From Sceloporus undulatus (lineage: Eukaryota > Chordata > Lepidosauria > Squamata > Phrynosomatidae): a stretch of DNA of 64,000 nucleotides. Shown here in pieces: positions 53,101-62,054 of the stretch. Position 1 is the first letter of the stretch, and every line of letters begins with the position of its first letter. A program made the position numbers and the translations under genes. Below the pieces are notes generated by a model. That model was not told the DNA's origin. It ran no database searches and worked only from the letters and a program-made list of their open reading frames with translations. The stretch covers positions 50,189,600-50,253,599 of the forward strand of contig NC_056528.1 in the NCBI RefSeq assembly GCF_019175285.1, written 5' to 3'.

Positions 53101-56100
53101 AAAGAGCAGGACACTGAGGGGAGGATGGGCGGGATTTGTATGTATTCGCAGATGACCACTCGAAGAAATACTGTTACAGGTAAGCAACCTGTCCTTCTTC
53201 TTCGTGGTCTCTGCGAAGCATACAAATGGGTTGAGACTGGCGAGCTAAGGTCAGTGGAGGAGGGAGTGTCACATTAACCTTATCTCCAATATTTTTGTAA
53301 TACCAATAAAGCAAGAAGACACAATAGTGGTCCAATTGGTGTTGTTATTATTATCACCATAATGGTAAAGATAAACAACTAACAACTTCATGAATTCAAC
53401 CCAATAGCATCATGTGAATTCAACCCAATAATATCATGAGCCCAGGAGTCTGATAAACATCTTGTTTGCAAGTGATGCAAAGGAAAAACAACATGTGCAC
53501 CCCAGACCATAGTCAGTGCAAACCAGACAACAGGACAGCCCTCCCAAAGGCTGCATCTCCCCTGGCCCTGGTGTCCAACCTGTAATGCTTAATGAAGGTC
53601 ATAGGTTGTGACCACACTGCAGCCTTGCAGATGTCATCTAAGGGCACACCTGACAGAAAGGCAGAAGATGCTGCAACTGCCCTGGTAGTGTGAGACCGAG
53701 CCCTAGCTGGTAAGGGTTTACCCAAGAGTTCATAAGATAAACAAATAGTGTTAGAAACCCACTTGGAGAGTCTCTGAGCTGACACAGGCAGTCCTTTTTT
53801 TGGACTCCGAATAGCACTGGAACAGTCTTTCGGAGCGGCTAGAGTCTCTAGTCCTATCGAGGTAAAAAGCCAGGGCCCTACGAACGTCCAGGGTGTGCAG
53901 GGCTCGCTCGGTATCGGTGGTTGGGTTCGGGGCCAAAGTCGGGAGAACAATGTCCTGGCACATGTGGAACACAGAGACAACCTTGGGTAAAAAAGTAATG
54001 TCTGTTCTAAGAACTACCTTGTCCAGGTGGAATTTGAGGTATGGTTGGTCTCGGCGCAAGGCACAGAGCTCGCCCGCACGGCGGGCAGAGGTGATGGCCA
54101 CCAGAAAAACTGTTTTCCAAGTTAGCAGTCTGATGTCCGTGGTGGCCAAGGGTTCAAACGGTTTGGACTGTAGTGATCGTAGCACCGCATCGAGGCTCCA
54201 GGCCGGGGGTGGCAGAGACGCCTGCGGGTGGAGGTTGCTGCATCCCTTGAGAAAACTCTTTACCAAGGGGTCCTTGAAAAAGGAAGGCTTGCCATCAAAC
54301 TGGAAAGAAGAACAGATGGCCGACAAGTAGCACTTGACGGAGGTGAGAGAAAGGCCTGAATCGATCAGAGACATCAAAAAGTCGAGGACCACCGGTGTCG
54401 TGACTTGGGATGGAGACAGTTGTCTGCTGGTTAGAAACCTTGTGAACCTGTTCCATTTCAAAGCATAGGACCTTTGAGTAGCTGGCTTGTGGGCAGCCAG
54501 GATGACTCTGCGCACGGGAGACGGTAGCCGTACTAGGGATGGATCCTCCACGCTACCAGAGGAAGGGTGTCGATATCCGGGTGGCGAACCCGACCCTCTT
54601 GAACCGTGAGGAGATCTGGTCTGTGTTCGATCCGGAGGAAGTTGGACCGGGAGAGGTGAAGGAGGCAGGGGAACCAAGGCTGTCCCGGCCACCATGGAGT
54701 GATCAGGATGGCATCCGTAGCATCCGATGTCATTTTGGAGACTGTCCTGGTGATCAGCGGGAAGGGGGGGAACGCGTACAGCATAACCCCCGACCAGCGG
54801 AACCCGAACGCATCCCCGAGGGATTGTTCGTTCGGCGTTCGGGAGCAGAACTGGGGACAATGGGTGTTGTGGACAGTCGCGAACAAGTCTATTTGTGGGG
54901 TTCCCCACCGATCGAAAAGGTCGAGCACCGTGTCGGGGTGGAGTCTCCACTCGTGGCATTGGGACGGAGACCTGCTGAGAAGGTCCGCCAGGTCGTTCTC
55001 GATACCCGGCAGGTGCACTGCTTGGAGTAGGATGTTCCGGTCTATGCACCAGTCCCAGACCTCGAGTGTGATGTCGAGCAGTATCCGAGATCTGGTGCCT
55101 CCCTGTTTGTTCAGGTAATACATGACGGTGGTGTTGTCCGTCCTGAGCTGAACAACCTTGTCGGATAGGGAGGATTCGAAGACCCTTAGAGCCTTCTGTA
55201 CCGCCAACAGCTCCAGAGCATTGATGTGCAGCCTCTTTTCGTCCTGGGACCACTGGCCTTTGGCCCACAAGTTCGTGGTGTGGGCTCCCCATCCGTCCTC
55301 TGATGCGTCGGTGGTCAGCACAACCTCGGGCTGGGGTTGAGAAAAAGGCATGCCTGCGCAAACGTTCCGGGAGTCGAGCCACCAGCGGAGGGAGCGAGCG
55401 ACTGATCTTGGGATCGTGAGATGACGTGACGGGTGGTCTGTCTCTGGGTCGAAGACAGAAAGAAACCAGGACTGAAGGGGTCGGGATCGGAGTCTTGCCC
55501 ACGGTGTTACGAAGGTTGTTGACGCCATATGCCCTAGGGCTACCTGGATGTCCCTTGCAACTAGTCTTCTTCGGCCGACACATTTTTTGAATGGATCGGG
55601 CGAGAGCTAGAAAACGGTCGGAGGGCAAGGATGCGACACAGGTGTTCGAGTCGAGGATCGAGCCGACGAACCTTATGCGCCTGGAAGGCAGTAGTTGAGA
55701 CTTTTGGAGGTTTACGACCAGTCCCAGACTTTGCAGGAGCTCTAAGGTTTCGGCAATGTGACGGCTGAGCTCTTGGTCCGATGGCGCCACCAGCAGCCAG
55801 TCGTCCAGGTACGGGAAGACTCTGATGCCCCGGCGATGTAGGTGGGATACTACAGGTGCCATGCATTTGGTGAAAACTCGAGGGGCTGTGGAGAGACCGA
55901 AAGGGAGGACGTTGTAGTTGTAGGCGGCGTTCCCGACGGCAAAGGCTAAGAATCTGCGGTGGCTCTCGCGGATGCTGACGTGGAAGTAGGCGTCCTTTAG
56001 GTCGATAGTCGCAAACCACAGGCCCTGGTACAATAAAGGTAAGATAGAGGCAAGCGTTACCATACGGAAGCGTCTATAAGAGAGATAGGCGTTCAGGGCT

Positions 56101-59100
56101 CTTAAGTCTAATATGGGCCTGATGCCCCCATCGGCCTTGGGGACTGTAAAATAGCGAGAGAAGAAACATCTGGGAAAGTCTGCTGCGTCTATCGGTGAGA
56201 TAGCGCCTTTTGCCAAGAGGGTGCGTACTTCGTCGAGAAGGGTGTCCGAGGGGAGGGTGGAAAGGAAAACTCCGGTTGGTGGGAGTTCTTCGAATTCAAG
56301 GGCATAACCCCTACGGACGATGGTAAGGGCCCAAGAATCGGTGGAAATAGAGGCCCAGATGGTGGAAAATGGCCTCAGTCTATCTAAGAAGACAGGAGAA
56401 GAGGGGGTGACGGAGTACGCGGCGTCCCCTCAGTTCCTCTTCTTGTTCTGTTCGGGATCCTGTCTCCTGTAGCCTTTTTTGTACTTGGAGGCAGAACGAC
56501 GTCCCGAAGAAGAAGAGGATTGGGAGGGATAGCGCTGTCTGGACTGGTCCTGGCGCTGGAACGGGCGGTCTTGCTGGTAGGGCCTCTGGCCCTGTCCATA
56601 CCACTGGCGGATGCCTGTGAAGCGCTTACGGGAAGAAGCCTGAGGAGAGGACGACATACCGTGTTTCTTTGCCGCGGTCCTCATCCTATATTTGAAGTTT
56701 AATTTCTCATCCGTTTCGTGGTGGAAGAGGCCGTCTTCATCAAAGGACATGTCCTCGATCGTGGAGCGGGCATTCTGGTTCAAGTCGGAGGACCTCAACC
56801 ATGCATGTCTCCGCAAGGCGATGGCTGCTGACATGGATTTCGCGGCACAGTCCGTGGAATGTCTTGCCGATGTAATGATCCAGCTGCCGATTGAATGAGC
56901 CTCGTCCCGGACCTCGGAGAGGATGCCTTGGGAGTCGTCGGGAAGGTCCGGAATGAGAGGGGAGATCTTCTCCATGAGCCATTGAATGTATGCGCCCATA
57001 CACGCGTTGTAATTGGCTACTCTCATTCCGAGGGCCGAAGAGAAGTAGGCCTTCTTAGCGAGGGCATCGATTTTCTTAGCCTCTCTATCCGACGGCATCA
57101 AGGAAGCCTTAGGAGTGGAGGCGCGCTGGGAACCCTCCACGATGGCCGAGTTCTGGCGCGGATGCTCAAGCAGCCATGTTGGACGCGGAGCCACCCTGTA
57201 CAGGGATTCGATCTTCCTGTTACTAGCAGCTGTCGATGCTGGGGCTGCCCACGAACGTCTGGCCAATTTTTCCAATGAGGGGAGCAGAGGAATGGCGGGT
57301 GGAGTAGGAAGCTTGCCATGAATCCTCCTCTCAATCGGGTCAGAGGCCTCATCTTCCGTCTGGGCGAATTGAATATCAAGAGCGTTGCCCATCTTAATTA
57401 CATGTTCGGCAAAAGTGCGTACGTCGTCCGAGGGGGAGACTGCACCCGGTTGGGCGAATTCCTGGTTGGACGGCCGATAGTTGTCATCAGAAGAGGCGTC
57501 CGAGTCGTCTCCGGATTGGTAGCGAACCTGAGAGGATGTCTCCTGTCTTGACTCGAGATCAACGACCTCCAGATCGGTGGCTGGCGAAGTGCGGCTAGGC
57601 GCGCGGGAGGGCCTAGAGGATGCACGTGGTCTAGGTCTGTCAGCAGGTGGCCTGAAGTGGGACTTGATGGAGTCGCGAGGGACAGCCATGTAGTAGGTGT
57701 CCGTCACCTCATCGTAGAAATAGTCGGCCTCCGAGGGGCGCGGAGGAGAAGGAGAAGCGGCACGATGCACTAAGGCCTGATGGACGATCGGCGCGGGCAT
57801 CGGGGTAGGGGATCTCCTGTCCTCCCTCGGGCTGGCAGGTGACGCCGGCTCAGAAAGGTCGACAATAACGTCCTCCGGAGCGTGACGGAACGACGAGAGG
57901 GGCCGAGATCCAGATGGAGAAGTGGTTCGGCGCCCGGGACGGGTGTCGACGGTCTCGGGGGTCCCGAGGGCTCTGGCCGCGGAGCGGGGATCTGAAGGCC
58001 TCCGACTGGCATCCGACAGCTCCCGGGGGGTCTCCTTATGCCTGGGCCCGTCTGTATCCCGTTTTTCAGAACGATGGCGCTTAGCGGCCGAGTGTCCTCC
58101 GTCCGGGGACCTCACACGGGACTTCTTTGAAGCCGAAGGCGCCAATGGCACGGTGGCCTGGGCCTTGGCCGGGTCTGGAGACTTTAAGGCCTTGGCGGTA
58201 GAGGCCTGAGGGACAGAGGATTTCGAGGCAGAACCCTTATGGGAGCTCGAATCCTTGTCTGAAGCGCGGCCCTCCTTTGAGCTCTTTTTGCGCTTCTCCT
58301 GTTTATCCTTCTTAGAGGATCGAGGTGCGCCTTCCAGCGGGGCCTCGGTGACCGGAGCATCCATGGAAGCTCGAGGAGCGGAGGATGAGGTGGGAGCGAC
58401 ATCCCCAACTGTATCAGGTTCGGCGGGAGTAAGTTGGGCCGGAGTCTCAGGCAAAGTCGGCAACGGGTTTGCGGCCGTGGAGGGAACCGGTAGGGAAGAC
58501 ATAGCGCCCGCGGTGAAAACCTTCGTATAGATAGCGGCCTTTAGTCTAGTCTCCCTATTTTTCCTGGCCTGAGGGGTTAAGGATTTGCACAGGGCACAGG
58601 ACGCAGGAACATGCGTCTCGCCCAGACAAAGAAGGCAAGCCGAATGGGGGTCTTGACCGGGAATCTTACCCCCGCAAACAGAACATTTCTTAAAGGGGAC
58701 TGATGGCATGGTCCACTCACAACTCGTAGTCAGACAGTCCGAGGTCAATGCCGGTCCGGGAAGATTGCCAAATCGGAAGGAGCGAGCAGAAACACAGTCA
58801 GACAGTCCGAGGTCAATGCCGGTCCGGGAAGATTGCCAAATCAGAAGGAGCGAGCAAAAACACAGTCCAGAGTCCAAGCCAAATGATCAATAACGGTCAA
58901 GCAATAGAGTGGTCAGATAACGGTCCGAGGTCAAAACGTGATTCCAAACTGAGATTTCCAACAGCGAAGTTCCCTAAGCAGCTAACGCGGCGGAAAAAAG
59001 GAACTGGGGAAAGAGCGGGAAGGCAGGGGCTTTATAAGGGATGGGCGGAGCTACCGCCAAAAAGTTTCAACATGTTGCAAAGAGTACTTTGCCTAGTGAT

Positions 59101-62002
59101 TCCAGAAGTTTCCGAAGGCACTGCGCAGGCGCAGTACAACCCATTTGTATGATTCGCAGAGACCACGAAGAAGAAAGATGGATCTCTATTTCACCCTGAA
59201 CACTCCTCCCAGGGAACACCAGGGATCTTCATGCAGGGCTAGGAGAGAATCTGAAAAGCCTGACACTGGAAGACCATTACTGGCAGTCAGGGTTGACAAC
59301 ACAACACTAAATGGAGTAAGACTAGGCATAAAGGCATCATCTAGTAATCCTATACTTCAACATCATATGTTTAGGTTTAAGAATGCAGAATCATAAAAAG
59401 GGGAGGGAGAAAGATTAGATCTACAAGGATCCCATGCGGTAGGAGAGTGAAATCTGGATCTCAAGTCTGAGACAACCAAGAAGTTCTCTTAAATCATGGT
59501 TCATAGGCTTCAGTCAATTAACTGCAGCTGGAAGCATATTAATTTTGAGCTTAAGAAAAATAACCTGGCATACATGAGCAAATGAAAGCTTTCAGATTAT
59601 TTTCTTTCTATTTAATAAGAAGTAATAGATTGTCTGTTTTGGGGGGACGGGGGAGAAAAGCTTTCGTCAACAGAAACAAGTCTATCACAACTGAAAAGCA
59701 TTTAATGTCAGAATGCAACAAGAATGACATACCTGAACACAGCCAGCTAACATTTCATACAAGATATGGGCACGTTTCTTCATCACCCTGACATCTGCCA
59801 GAGTAGAGTCGGCACACTGACCGTTCTGGATTGGATTTATAAATCGATTCCGGAACTCCTTAATGGACCCAAGCAAATTCTCCTTGATGAAATTAACCAT
59901 GCAGTGGTCTAGGGAATCACAAATGAAAAGTCTAGTGCTTTAGTTTTCTACAACGGGGTGACCCCTAGGAAAAACAACCAAGAGCCTTGGGGTACAATGA
60001 CGACGGAAAGGTTTCATTTGGCATAAGGTTTCAGGGACTGCTCACTTTGGACTACATCCAACAAAATATACTGGAGTCCATGATGGCTTTAATAACAAAT
60101 AAAACTTGTTGGTCTTTAATGTGCCACAAGACACTTTGTTATTTTTGCTGGAACAAGCTAACATGGCTAACCCCTGCCCCACACCCAGAAACCCCTAGGA
60201 AAAGGTTTGATCAAGGAGGGCAAAGGTACAGCCACAAATATTTGGCATGACTGGTCATGAACAATATGTTCAATCCTGTGTGCCATGTGTGCATTAAAGC
60301 TCCAAAGGTTCCTGCAGACCCCCAGCAAAGCGCCTCCCCTCAACTAGTGTCTTCCTGCCAAAAGAACAAGCGTTCTGCAATTCAACCACACTGCAGTTGG
60401 AGGATGTAAAGATGTACTTTCTCCATTTCCAAATCAGAAAGGCTAGTTAATGTATTTTACTGAAATTGCTGACCTATGTAAAAACAACAACAACAACAAC
60501 ACACACAACTGGTCGGCATCTGACTCCTCCTTGAAAGGCACTTACATTCTATGAGGTTGTTTTGCAGTGGTGTTCCTGTAAGAATAATCCTCCTCCTGGA
60601 TCTGATGGAATTCATAGCTTTAGAAACAGCAGAAGCCTCGTTTTTCAATATATGTCCTTCATCACATATAACAAAATCAGGGCCTGGATTAAAAAACAAA
60701 GAGCAAGCAAGCAAGACTTTATCATTTATTGCCTCTACAAAAATATGTGATTTGCAGATTTCCACCCAATATATGTTGCTCATCTGCTGCCTGTAACTTA
60801 CTCTAGAAATACTATGCTCAAGTCAAAGGGTTTGTATTGTAGTTGTTGTTGGTTTTAACCCACCTTTCACAGTGCACTGGCCGCAAACTGTGGATGAAAA
60901 GACCACAAAAGCATACAAATAACAGCTACAAATGCACACACAGCGCTTTTCTTTGTGTGCGCCATCATCACGTCTTGCATCCAGGTTATCTGAAGGTGTA
61001 TGCTCTCCCATATGAGCTGCCCATGCGTCATTTTGCAGCTTATGTCAATTTCACCATTAGAAACTTGTCGAGAAAAAATTAAAACATACTTCAATTTCTG
61101 ACTGTTTAGTTTTCCTTGTTATTATTGTTTCAAGCTAGAATTTTGTGAGCCGCCCTGGAAATGTTTACTCCTAAAAGGGTGTGGTATAAATCCATAAAAA
61201 TAGAAGATTACAGATTGAGAGTTAGAGAGTGTTGGAGAGCCAAAGTATAACTATCACACAATGAGGCCACTGAGCCGATTTGGAAAATGTCAAACTTGCT
61301 CAATCCTAAATAAAAACGCCATCTATATTTCAGAGGAATGCAGAAGGCACACAGTCGTGATTAGGGACTCGGTGAGGGCTGGGGATGCTGGGAGCTGTAG
61401 TGCAACCAGCAGCAAAAGGTAGATCTGCAGAAAAGTCTGCTCACCTGGATCAACTAATGCTTTGTTAAATATTTCTTTCAGCTTCCGGCTCTTCACATTC
61501 CTCCCTTGGGCAAGGTTACGGTACATCTCATAGCCAATGATCATGACGCCGCCTTCGTCTTGCCACCTTTGCAGCATGTAGCCCCTCTCCTGTGGGCGCT
61601 TGACCGTTGCCAGTTCATTCACCTTGTTGGAGGGGCGGAGGAATTAAAACACACACAAAAAGCAATCATGTACTCTCCAATAAGAAGTATTTAAAATGCA
61701 TGCACAGTGGAACCTTGGTATCCTCTGGGGTTTGGTTCCAGGACCCCAAAATCCGTGGATGCTCAAGTCCTATTATATACAATTTGCTCATATAAAATGG
61801 CAAAATCAAAGTTTGCTTTTGGGATATTTTTCAACCCATGAATGTTTAATCCGTGGGTACAGAGGACAGACTGCACTTGAAAATAAATCTTTCAATCAGT
61901 CAATGCAAATTTTACTGTTAGTTTCATGTGGTTGGACAATGCGATTTATAGTGAAAGAGCAAGTCTGTCTTGAACAGTATATAAATAAATCCNNNNNNNN
62001 NN

Positions 62003-62054
<52 letters not shown>

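Larger units (their letters stand above)
52858..59175 (-). mobile_element. DIRS-type tyrosine-recombinase retrotransposon, 6.3 kb
   Basis: Minus-strand element with inverted terminal repeats, an internal complementary region near its 3' side, a gag-like frame, a reverse transcriptase/RNase H/methylase-like region and a tyrosine recombinase region, in the order of the DIRS family. DIRS elements copy through a circular intermediate and insert by recombinase rather than integrase, so no target duplication is expected, and none was found. The terminal repeats are almost identical to each other over more than 150 bases, so the copy is young. It looks nearly whole, with about two breaks in its frames. 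It is treated as a fossil. Confidence 0.93.

Noticed and set aside
53893-55340. Plus-strand open frames inside the DIRS element
   Set aside because: Antisense shadows of the recombinase and RNase H regions.
60823-61094. Extra ATRX exon in the intron between 60,684 and 61,444
   Set aside because: Neighbouring exon phases already agree and the frame has no ATRX similarity.
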